Shown piece by piece: positions 12,991 through 23,362 of a stretch of DNA of 64,000 nt (position 1 is its first letter; the number at the start of each line of letters is the position of its first letter). The translations under genes were made by a program, and so were the position numbers. Under the pieces are notes generated by a model that had not been told where the DNA came from, ran no database searches, and was given only the letters and a program-made list of their open reading frames with translations. The stretch covers positions 4,537,816 to 4,601,815 of the forward strand of contig OW203729.1 in the NCBI GenBank assembly GCA_934045075.1. The letters run 5' to 3'. The stretch is from Yponomeuta sedellus. Lineage: Eukaryota; Arthropoda; Insecta; Lepidoptera; Yponomeutidae.

Positions 12991-13450
12991 GTCACATCCG
13001 GTTGGAAGCACTAGCACGAACACGAGTGGACCAGTAAGGGCATTTGTATAAAGCGAGGTCGCCAAATCGTCCAATAGTAACAACCGTTAGTGGAGCTGCT
13101 AGGGCCGCTTGCGAGATACGCCTGGGAAGAGCGGTGAGGTGCGAGGCGTTCGCCGCCTTTATGGCCGACTCCAAGAGTCGAGAGGCCTTCCTTGCCTTCA
13201 GCCTGGGGGTGACGCGCGCGGCTGCGAGGGCGAATGGGGGCCGGTTTTAGCCCGGGCGAGCCAAATGCCCTAAAGCAACTTTTTTATAACTTTTACAGAT
13301 TTATTTCTGGTCGGGCCGTGCGAGGAGAGAGGCTTTTCTGCTAATGTAAATGTAAATATTCAATTTTAAACTATTTTTAATTTGTGCCCCGGCGCCTTGA
13401 TTGTGACTACTCGTCGGAGTAGACAGAGATAAGGCGTCCGGGTAAACACA
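12991..13450 (+). repeat. GC-rich frame followed by a stem-loop: possible retroelement 3' end
   Basis: A GC- and CpG-rich segment has an open frame to a stop at 13248-13250, rich in Ala and Arg and ending A-A-A-R-A-N-G-G-R-F. After about 130 bp of AT-rich sequence, 13387-13442 folds into a nested stem: CCCGGCGCCTT against AAGGCGTCCGGG, and inside it CTACTC-GTCG-GAGTAG. A-rich sequence follows to about 13690. A GC-rich C-terminus, a structured 3' UTR and an A-rich tail are what a LINE 3' end would show. I see no reverse-transcriptase motif, so this is inference. Confidence 0.3.
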
Positions 13451-14017
13451 ACACTTTTTATCATAAATTGACATATAATGTCTAATTTTAATTAAGACTT
13501 TTATATATTGTAATTAATGTTTGTATATCTCGACTCAATTTTTATTTTTATTGATCTGACCTTGTTTAATTTTTATGCATAATATTATTGATGTAGCTGT
13601 AAATGAGTTTAAAAAAATTAAAAAAAAAGAGACGTAAACAAAAAAAAGAACAGAAGACAGAACGAAAAGAAAAAAAAATAAGGAAAAGAAAAAGGAAAAA
13701 TATATAGGTACTCATTATTTATAAAATATTGACAATGTCATTGATATAATTATCGTAATTAAGTTAATTTTATATTTTATTAATCTTTTATGGATTTTAA
13801 CGATTTTACATTTTAAACACAATGACTACAAGGTTGCCACGTTATTAACGGTGGCAGAATCCTCGCCAAAAAAAAAAACAACCGTTAGTGAATAATACGG
13901 GAAGTCTGCGGTTGGCAAGACGACTTATAAAACTTTGGTGACAAAAGTATGTAGACCTTCCCGTTTATCAGCACTTTCTGTTGGATATTCGCATTTGTGC
14001 TACAAGAAATAAGGTTG

Positions 14018-14439
14018 TCCTCCAGCAACGCCGCGACTCGAGTAAGGATTTTGAATTGAGAATGGGTTTCGCATTTGTTATCACAGAGTAGGCCTGCAGC
14101 AAAGTCTTGGCCGCCAAAAGCCCACTTAGTTATTTGTATTACAAGTATCACACTATGTAAAATATTTGTAATTAAATAATATCAAGCAAATAGGGCAAAC
14201 TACATGAACCGGTGGAAACTTGGGCATGTCCTCCAGCAACGCCGCGACTCGAGTAAGGATTTTGAATTGAGAATGGGTTTCGCATTTGTTATCACAGAGT
14301 AGGCCTGCAGCAAAGTCTTGGCCGCCAAAAGCCCACTTAGTTATTTGTATTACAAGTATAACACTATGTAAAATATTTGTAATTAAATAATATCAAGCAA
14401 ATAGGGCAAACTACATGAACCGGTGGAAACTTGGGCATG
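14018..14439. repeat. Tandem duplication, two 211-bp units
   Basis: Units 14018-14228 and 14229-14439 are collinear and nearly identical; the one difference I noticed is TATCACACTATG against TATAACACTATG. Both units carry a minus-strand open segment ending in A-A-L-L-E-D. The near identity indicates a recent duplication or an assembly error. Confidence 0.9.
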
Positions 14440-15802
14440 ACGAGATGCAAAAGCATCGGAGTTGTCCCAAGATTTATAACCAAACACGGCCGTTTCCTCA
14501 TAGTGCGCATAAACCTGTAAAATATTTCACAATAAATGTCTACAGCGTGAAATGACGCCGACTGCATGGCACAAAGATGCCGTGACTACATGTGAGCTAT
14601 AAAATCAGCAGATGAATGAATTATTGATCGTTAAATGAACCTCATTAGTCAGAAACGTAATGAGACTAACAATAAACAGACTTAATGTCGTAAATCATTA
14701 AAGTCTATTTTATTTACTTTTATTGTCCATACAGTTAGCAATAACTAATTAGAGCCATTCTACTTTCGCTCTTATTGAACTATTTCATTGGCATCAAAAG
14801 CATTTAATTTTAGTCTAGGCGTGCTGAATTAACGATGCAATTTTAAAGCTTCCTAGAAGGTACACGCAGGGATCACGTAGTTCTTTTTAACATAATTGAT
14901 GTTTACCCACGCTCGGCTAAACAAACGTGAGCCCAGTCCTTTATGCCTTTGAAAGAGCGCGCGCCGCCCTTTTGCACCAAAAAAGGGAACCGGAAGGATA
15001 TTTGTTGGTCCTGCGAGCCGGATTCCGGTTTCCTATGACCAACGATGGCGTGAAAGCGGATTGTTTTTTTGTTGGCCGTTTAATCTCAGAAGCCGATGAG
15101 CAAACATTCGAGTCCTCATTTCAAACAAAATACATATTGGGTGCTTGCTTACAAAGTATACTTTGTGTATTTTTGGGATATATTAGCTGAAAAGATGATT
15201 GATATGAGAATCACAGGTTCCCAGTCTTAATAATTCCAGACAGGGAACGTCTCAACGGAAATCCCTTGAACTGGTGCCAAAAAAAAGCTTCGTAGGGCAG
15301 AACAGCTGGTTTTCAAATAAAGAGGATTTCAATTTAAAACGTACGTATAACTATACAGACTACAGGAATCGTACATACTATATGTTGTCCTACATTTAGA
15401 CCAAATAGGGACTACCTCTATTATATTCGACCGGAGTCAATGCCTAACATTGTACATTGACATTCAACAAACAAAATGAAAATTCTTTTTTATTTTCGAT
15501 TTCTTAGCGAAGGACAAGATCAAAAGCACCCGAAACCACGTACGATCAAAGCGATCGTACGTGCAATGCTAATGTAATAAAAGTAATTAAAGAGAAAAAG
15601 GTTTGCAGGGTCGTGGTAAGAGGTGAAAACCTGTCGTTTACGGTGATTCGTACTGCAAAACCTTGAACATAGTAAGAATAGTTAAACATATACGATAGCC
15701 GTAATAGAAGGACCTTGAAGAAAAGCGCATTCTTAGTTACCATCATACACGAGGTAAATATTGTTGCAATTATACCTCATTTTACACAACAGATAAAAAA
15801 AT
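14440..15802. other. Spacer with no recognised gene
   Basis: The only structured site is an 11-bp perfect hairpin at about 15537-15563 (CACGTACGATC against GATCGTACGTG). An 87-codon frame at 14927-15190 has no recognisable motif. Confidence 0.4.
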
Positions 15803-15985
15803 CAACAACACCTTAAGGAGAAGCAACTGCGGAGACGTAGTCGCCACGACCACAATCTCCGCAAGGGAGTGCTAAAGAGAATGAACTAGACGATCATGGA
15901 CCACATCTTGGCGTCCCGGTGGGCCATGGAAATCGCCGCGTGTAAATTAGACAAGGATCCTTCTGAGAGTGTGAAACCGTCATGA
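15803..15985 (+). pseudogene. Coding relic of 61 codons with one internal stop
   Basis: Read in one frame this gives Q-Q-H-L-K-E-K-Q-L-R-R-R-S-R, then L-R-K-G-V-L-K-R-M-N, an in-frame TAG, then T-I-M-D-H-I-L-A-S-R-W-A-M-E-I-A-A-C-K-L-D and a TGA stop. The regular basic and amphipathic pattern continues across the stop, which suggests a protein-coding past; TAG from TGG (Trp) is one simple explanation. An upstream in-frame TAA fixes the limit on that side. No flanking AG/GT pair gives a convincing exon. It may be a processed pseudogene or a piece of a mobile-element ORF. The family is not recognised. Confidence 0.4.
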
Positions 15986-17255
15986 CACGAATCCTGACCG
16001 GCACCGGACGTCCGTCTTTGCCGTCCCCGTTGTACTACATCAATCGTTCACCACCTCAATTCATTCCCAACCTTAACCGCAAAGCTATAACGTACTAAAT
16101 CGAACAATAACTCGATAAAATTGCCCTAATACATCTTGTCACTTGAAGAGATGATTAAATTGCAGTGGACAGTGCAATAGCGGATGCGGAAATAAGTAGT
16201 AGTGTTACAAATTGTTCTGGTGAGCGTGTCGGATTGAAATTGCTTACGGGGCTGATAGATAGGCTTAGTTCACGAGGCCTATTGTTGCTCAATCGCAAAC
16301 AGTAGCGATAGAAATACAGAAGGTTGCAAAGCAAAGAAATTCTACCAACGAATGTCTACATACTCTGTCAAGCGAACTCCAAGTTCTCCTAGGCCGAGTA
16401 TTTTAAAAAAACGTGAGATGAAAACCTATTTAGAGGCTTAGCACGGGTTAGTGCATTAAAAATAAAAATAGTATAATAACGTGAGATGATTTATACAGCA
16501 GTGTCCAGTGGCAGCTTCGCTTACAATGGATGAATGAAGGGATCACTCGGATGCTGCAATTCCCGAGACATAGATAGTTCTTTGAATGGAGTAGGTAAGC
16601 TTATCCAGCACCTATACCATCCTGACAGCTTAGGCGGCCTAGCTCACAGGAAAAACAAGTTAAAACGTGCGGAGCCATCCAAGACGCGGGTTTACTCACG
16701 TTGTTTCCGAATTTTCATAGTCAACCAAGAATTGTAGTTTGATGAAACAGGCAGTCTTGTTCACTATCCTCTGCTACTTTTTCAATGACTTCGACCCATC
16801 GGACACTGGCTTATTGATAAATAAAGTTTTTGCCATCTGAGAGATTATTTTGGACACAGATATAAAAAGATCAGACAGACCTTTTACATAAACTAATTGA
16901 GTACTTTTGAGAGTCGTAATTAAGCTTTTAGGACACTTAACCACGACCTTTTAGGAGCGATCATGCGTGGTCGAAATGCGTGGCATCGAATGACTGGCGA
17001 CGTACCTATAACAAACAAGAAATAGCGTTGTAAATAAACTCGTTGGAGTGTAAAATTTAAAATTAGAATGCTTTTTGATATTGTATGTGTCACGTGTTTA
17101 GTATCAATTCTATTTGGTAAACGGGGGTCTGCTGAGATGGATTTTCACTTGCATTACATTATCGAATGGACCAAGGATCGTTCTTGCTCATATCCTTATA
17201 TGAGTCTCGTAACCTCAATTTTTCCGAGGGCTTCCTTATTTCGCAAGGAACGTTA
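15986..17255. other. Spacer with no recognised feature
   Basis: There are only short frames (16534-16737 and 17068-17256), without motifs or splice context. I see no repeat family here that recurs elsewhere in the window. Confidence 0.4.
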
Positions 17256-17435
17256 AGCTGCTGGTGCAGGCTATCGTGTAATGACAATCATTAAACCATC
17301 TCAGAGGCTTTATGGGCGGCTTGATAATTTCCTCCACCAACCCGGACTTCGCCCCCGTGGTGGAGTATGGCCTAACCTTGCTGTGTTGCAGGAATAGACC
17401 CGTGCCCCAGCAGTGGGGACATACAATGCTTGATA
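17256..17435 (+). repeat. Dispersed repeat family Q, copy 1 (plus)
   Basis: It contains CAGAGGCTTTATGGGCGGCTT, then CCACCAACCCGGACTT, GTGGTGGAGTATGGCC and CCCCAGCAGTGGGGACAT in order. The same ordered blocks recur at 48640-48905 (plus) and, inverted, at 18640-18790, 32872-32975 and 54942-55320. It resembles the 3' end of a lepidopteran retroelement. Confidence 0.7.
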
Positions 17436-18639
17436 TCGAACCTTCGTTAGCTTCGTAAGTTTGACGGACAGATAAAAATCATATACATCCGATTTCAGAT
17501 AGCCACGAAGTACTTTTATTTAGAATTTCGTACCCCGATATATAAATAGAACGTCTCTCAAGACCCTTTTTCTTAGAAACAGATAAAGCTCCTACGGCTC
17601 CCTACAGCTTTAAAAACGTATCTTTTACAGCTGAGTTATACGGGAGTACCTAAACACTAATACTTTTCCACAAAAAGGTTTAGTTGGAATCCTCAAGGCG
17701 CAACTCCTGCTCGCACTTACTCGGTATTTTTTCATGAAATTACGGTTCAAAAAGTATGATAGTGTAAAACAAATTCACACTGGCACCATTAAATATTATA
17801 AAATATATAGAACCGCAGTCCAAGCTTCCAAGCTGTATTAGTAGCAAATTAGTAGCCAAATTGGCGTGCTCAGCGTAGACGGTTGTCAGTGCACATCAAT
17901 GCAAATGTGTGCATGTCTGTAAACGTCTTCGTGTAGCCTCGCTTTTCAGCGGAATTGTGTTAGACATACATACTCTATCTTTGCGTAGTATGTCTATGAC
18001 TTGCACTGACAACAAAAGTCACGGGAATAGTCAGTAACGACCGATATGTGTGACTTGTGTTAGCACGATCCAGTGGGCGGCGCCTACGTCCTAGCAGTTT
18101 CCGGTGTGGACACCGAAGATGTCTGACAGTCTTCCCACGGTATAAATAATCAGCTCATTTTGGGATTTAACTGCGAGATATGCTTGTGAGCGGTGATAAT
18201 GATCGGATTATCTAAACTTATACGACAGTGACTGGCTGACACTGTAACAGAGCACAGATGAAACTAATGGGCCAAGAAATTCAAAATATTGTAGAAATAT
18301 TTTTGGATCACCTACTCAAAAATATCCATTAAGATTTTTTAAATTTGCACTCCTGAAGATCTGAGAAGGCGTGATTACACTTATATGAAGAAATCATCAT
18401 TTACTCTAATTAAGAAAATTCTTTTCTATATCTATTGCAGAAGTATGAAATTATTATCTGTGTGTACGTTTATAAGTTCCTATTATCGAACTAAAACTTT
18501 GGTAAAAACATGAGGATAATCAAGAATAACATTTAAGTAGATTAGAATATTCGTTGTAGCTACGAGTATCCTGTAAATAGCTGGATCCACGGGGACTAAG
18601 ACGATTCAGTCCCGCAAATACCAGGATTGAAATTCATCA

Positions 18640-18790
18640 GCAGCCCATTATGTCCCCACCGAGCGGCACAGTTCTCTTCTCTGAGGAAGGTATAGGACAT
18701 ACTCCAACACGGGGACCAAGTCCGGATTGGTGGACGCTTGCAAGTCTAGTGGCTGGTCTTACTGTCAGAAATTTTTCAGAAGTGGATTGA
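18640..18790 (-). repeat. Dispersed repeat family Q, copy 2 (minus)
   Basis: This is an inverted copy carrying TGTCCCCACCGAG, CTGAGGAAGGTATAG and CAAGTCCGGATTGGTGGA. Confidence 0.7.
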
Positions 18791-18879
18791 AATTATCTTG
18801 CGGGGTTGCATTCCCTCCGCCGGTTTGATGATAGTTTACCAAATTTAAAGGGTTCTATACAATAACCTATCCCAGAAAA

Positions 18880-19085
18880 ACGTTTGGAGCTGGCCCTGCC
18901 AGTCCGAGCCCACGCAACAATATCTCGCAAAACTTCACCCTTCTTTACCCAAGCAAAAAGCCTCCGACCTTGCGCCGGGTCTCGGACGGCGGACGCAGAC
19001 GATCGTAAAAACGGCGCGGGCGCAGAGACAAATAAAACTGACGGCTAGCGATTGACTGCCGATAACTGTCGGCTGACCATGAGTA
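18880..19085. other. GC- and CpG-rich patch
   Basis: This block is richer in GC and CpG than its flanks, including GGACGGCGGACGCAGACGA and CGGCGCGGGCGCAGAG. It could be a promoter or a decayed GC-rich repeat. No splice donor or coding frame supports either. Confidence 0.25.
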
Positions 19086-19844
19086 GGTAGGTAAGTAAAG
19101 AATATTCATAGCAGGCCCTTGGATTATGGGGAAAAGAAACAACCGTTGACAATAAAAGAGTAGGAGGTTCGGTTTGGTACAAACTCGCCATAAAAACGTG
19201 GTAAGTATGGTAGCCTAAGCCATTCTCATACTGACTCCAGTCCAGTCTGTTTGGCACAGAGTTGCTTCAAATTGTCGCTTTGATTCGACCAGAGATTTCA
19301 GATATTTTGGCGATTTCACAGCAATGTATTTATTTATGATTTATGATGATAATACAATTTGCCAACCCTGTGCATACGTAGAATTTGCAATATCCGTTAC
19401 TCCTCAACTACTTCAAACTAGCATTGCTTTGTGTGTGACTATAAAAAAGTAAAAGATATATCTGTTGTCACTGCTGTCTGTCAGATGTCAGAGGATCGCG
19501 TCTTCTGGATTACATAGATGTAGATGAAAAATGACATTTAAGTGAAACGTCTCACCGTTTCTTCTTCACGGGGCCAAACTAAGAAACTCGTGGTTTGCCT
19601 CGCTCAGGACTCGGACGCAACATCCGGCAGTCAAGGTGACACCATCCAAGCAGATGGACGATCGAACGAGCGTGTCCTAACAATGGACTCGTAAAATGTA
19701 TCTCCAAGGCACGCTCGAATACCTATCCAACCTGTGCAAGATAAATGCACAGAAGGTGACTCTTGAAATGTTGATGTCATGGGTGAATTTTTTAGCCTCT
19801 AAATAGGTTTTTAAACAAGTCTGCTACCCAATCCATTTCTTCCT

Positions 19845-19985
19845 ATTCGTCGACTGCTAGACATAGGCCTCCCCTAAGGCACGCCCATTTTTTCGACCTT
19901 CGGCCATTGTTTTTATAGAAATAAACTTATTATTATTATTTTTATCCAGCCGCCACCTAGCAATCTGCCTCTGATCGTGGCTCTA
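19845..19985 (-). repeat. Dispersed repeat family P, copy 1, carrying a ~40-bp insert
   Basis: It shares CTGCTAGACATAGGCCTCCC, CTTCGGCCAT and CAGCCGCCACCTAGCAATCTGCC with 33620-33725. Between CGGCCAT and the CCAGCCGCC block there is an extra AATAAACTTATTATTATTAT-type stretch, absent from the other copy, that looks like a retroelement tail. Confidence 0.6.
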
Positions 19986-20189
19986 GCAAGCTGATTGACG
20001 TCCTAAACTGCGTTCGCCAGTTCGTGAACTCGAGAATATTTTTACTCAATTGATTAACAATACTGCTAAATAGACAAATGTTAAATATCTGAGAATTAAA
20101 ACGGTATATCCTCAATGCATGATTGAGTTTATCGTCCTTTGCTTACCTACGCAGTCGGGTAAAGCAACATAAAGCTTTTAGAATCCCTT

Positions 20190-20369
20190 GGCCGGTTTCA
20201 CATTGGACGATAAACGTAACTGTAGGACATCGTCGGACGCTCGTCGAACCGTTAGTTACAACCCATACATTTTGCTGAGGCCATTTGTGCGAATGTTGTG
20301 TGAACGTAGTGTGATCGTTGTATGAATACTTGTCATGCAGTTACGTTATAATCCAATGTGAAACCGGCC
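20190..20369. mobile_element. 180-bp MITE with perfect 18-bp termini
   Basis: The left end GGCCGGTTTCACATTGGA and right end TCCAATGTGAAACCGGCC are exact reverse complements. Similarity continues inwards to about 32 bp (through ACGTAACTG). I find no clear target duplication (CCTT on the left, ATTA on the right), so the superfamily stays open. There is no coding capacity. Confidence 0.75.
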
Positions 20370-22809
20370 ATTAGCGTCGACGTTCTCGGGGGACTATTTC
20401 TAAGCGGTAAGCTGTAGGTACTTTTTGTGCAAATATCGATTTTAAACGTATGCGTAGGAAGACACAGGTTTTATGGTCACGTATGGAATAAGAAAGAGCC
20501 TTCGCGGTTGGTCCAGCCATAAACATCTATCTAAACAGCGCATTTGGCATAAATCATGGGGCGTAAATCATCCTGGCACATAAATTAGCAATAATTCACA
20601 ACCTTCCATTAGAGATCTCTGATGATAACATCCTTAATATACACTCGTAGGTATAAAGTTAACTTAATATCATAAATTTCATAGCTGTATATAAATTTAC
20701 CTCTATTATCTATTTAATCTACCTAACTGATGGTTTTTTTCCAGACGGGCCTGAAAGAACATTAAGGCTGTACATAAGTTTTCCCTGATGAGGTATTCTC
20801 GACATTATTAAAATGCAATATTGTACTTGTAAAAACCGGCTACATTAAATATAACATTACATATTTCGAAAAATATGTTAAGCGTGAGTCGTAGTCGCTG
20901 TAACACAGAATATATTTTTTTTATTTTGTCTTTAGGTCCCTGCAAAGAAACCTTTACATGACTCTAGACTGCTAATTTAGCATTTCTTAATCGCGATTGG
21001 ACCCGTTTCATATATAAATATATAACTCATGCTTCATTCTGCAGATTTCTTATTGAAGCTGTAATCTTCGGTAAAAAATATGCCAATTTGGACATCTTCT
21101 GCACCAAGGAATATTCGACCGATAGGGAAGAAATGCACTGCAGATAACAGCCAGTGGACTCTCATCGTTGTCAGAATTAACAAATTCATTTTTCATACCT
21201 TTTTCCGCGATATTATAGACCGAACTTATATAATATTGCGGGAACAGATAGGAAAAATTGTGACACCAGTCTGTGTCAATGAATGCAAAGTGATTGAAGT
21301 GATCCAAAACGTGGGCTCCAACTGGAACCACACGCCGTGTGCACTGGGTTGTCGTTAAATTGAATTAGATCGCACCACCGGAGGCGCCCGCGCAGTTCAT
21401 CGACCACCTCGCCCACGGCATTCACTTACTTATTGCTACTGGTAGCATTCGATCGATCCTGATTGATAGCCACCTTCACGCGACAGAGTCGGAAGATTTG
21501 GAACGCCAAGTTTCAGCCTACATACTTCCCACAGGTCCCCTGCTCTCAGAATCGGAGTCTGCTTGGCACATTACTACGTTGATCAGATTAAAAATGTTCA
21601 TTAAAAAGCTCCACGTAAGGGCTAGAGCAATCCATGGAAGTATAAAGCGGAATAATGTAGCCTGCAGGATGCACCCTGCTGTTAACGAATGATTAAAGTA
21701 ATGGCGGTGTTCCATCCAAATAGCTCAATTAATACGGAGCGGCAGTGCGTATTGGTTCTGTTTGACGGTGCGATCATCAATGAGTTAGACGGAGTTTACA
21801 CGTTCAGTCTGGCGTCAGTCAATTCCATCAGTCTGGTTAGACTGACGGCAGACTTATTGTCTATTCAACAGACCGATGGACCAGACTGATATTCGGACGG
21901 ATATTCGAATATTTTGATGCATCAATCCGAGCGTGATCAAGGTCACGGACTGAACTGACACCAGACTTAGGTATTGAATGAATCGCCAATCGTTCATTAG
22001 AGCTAACTCTGTCTCGCTAAGAGAAGGCACTGCATTAGAACAATGAGGTCTGACTTTGCATATACGAAGCGCAGCGCAGGTGATCCTGTTCGAGGCGCTG
22101 ACTTTCTCTCGGGCCGATTGATTATGAGAAGGTTCTAGATTATCTGTGTAGGGGTTTATTACGCGGGCGGTGGCGTAGGCTTGGTCGGGGGCGGCAGAAA
22201 ATAAAAGTACCGAAGTACTGGCGAACCTCCCATCTACCAATAGTAAGTGACGACTTGAATACATTTAAGTTTATCCTATCATGACAAAGATTTATTTCGA
22301 GCATAGAAAAAGCCATTATAAAAAATATTAAATAAAAATTATACTGTTTCCACAGCCGCAGTTTGGGACGAACCAATTAGTTTACCCTTAGTTAGAGTGA
22401 CTATGTATATATTCTTTCTAGTCTTTTTGAGCAATAAATAGTTTGATTGTTTTCTAGATAGTTAGGCTTCCATGTGGGCTAGCAAGTAGTACGATATTGC
22501 ACTTTCCTACTTCCGCTTGGTAAATGTAATCAGGTTGGTGATAAGGCAATGCAAGTTATACATTTTTCACTTTTTAACTGTCTATGTGACCCCACATTGC
22601 TCTTCAGGAAAACGTATCTCAACTTAACACAATGTAAAACTGCGTCTAAATTTGAAAAACATGATCATCGGTATTTGGTAAATGCCGGCATCGATCCCAG
22701 GACCTTTCGGATGTGAGGCAAGCGTTTTATGATTGCTGTAACATTCGCTTACAAACTATTAACCTATTCAAAACTAAACGGAATTAAGAAGTACTTTGGT
22801 CTTATATAT
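20370..22809. other. Spacer with no recognised gene
   Basis: Short frames on both strands (21050-21358, 21498-21715, 21854-22376) carry no known motif. The stretch 21780-21960 repeats CAGTCTGG and AGACTGAC-like words in both orientations, which may mark a decayed DNA element. Confidence 0.4.
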
Positions 22810-22962
22810 AGCTGACCCAGCAAAATTCGTACCGCCTAACAGTAGATTCTTAAATTATTATTTTTTTCTCTCCGTAAGAACCATCCTCGTACTTCACGGA
22901 ATATTCTAAAAAAAGAATTAGCGACATCGGCTCATTACAGATTTTGTGCCGGCACGAAATAG
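22810..22962 (-). mobile_element. Partial Helitron-like element
   Basis: Read on the minus strand it ends in TTTTGCTGGGTCAGCTATA and contains TTCTTTTTTTAGAATATTCC. These are diverged versions of the ends and middle of the elements at 31080-31242 and 40231-40401. The terminal CTAG is degraded. Confidence 0.5.
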
Positions 22963-23237
22963 ATACCTGCCAAGTTAGTCTACAGACGTACCCACTATTC
23001 AAATGCTAAATAAGATCCATCAATCTTAAAAAAGTCCCATAAACCTCAGCTATATGGTAATCTCTACTTACACGGGGCCAAGGCGGATACTGATCATTAC
23101 AGCATAAGCCCGATATTAGGCAAGGCTAAGTCGTTGGCAGACACGGTTTTACATTGCTTCCACTGCAATCAGAAAGCAGGAATGTATGAGAAGTGTATTC
23201 GTGTAAACACGACGCGGAAGAACAAGGTTTACATACA

Positions 23238-23362
23238 GGCACTTACATTTCTTTTTGCCCCAAACTACCCTGTGTCGTGGAAACCAGAAACAGCGACTTC
23301 ACAAACATGTAAACATACAAGACCTGGGGTTTTTTTGTCTCCAGCCGGGGTTCGAATTAGTA
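23238..23362 (-). repeat. Fragment of the tRNA-Gly-like SINE
   Basis: It shares CCCTGTGTCGTGGAAACCAG, CACAAACATGTAAACAT and CAAGACCTGG with 57490-57682 and, inverted, with 47206-47413. The tRNA-like head is mostly lost: only CCAGCCGGGGTTCGAAT remains of box B. Confidence 0.7.

Noticed and set aside
13617..13690. Poly(A) retrotransposon tail proper
   Set aside because: The A-rich run is interspersed with G and C and has no clear target duplication. It is mentioned only as part of a possible LINE 3' region.
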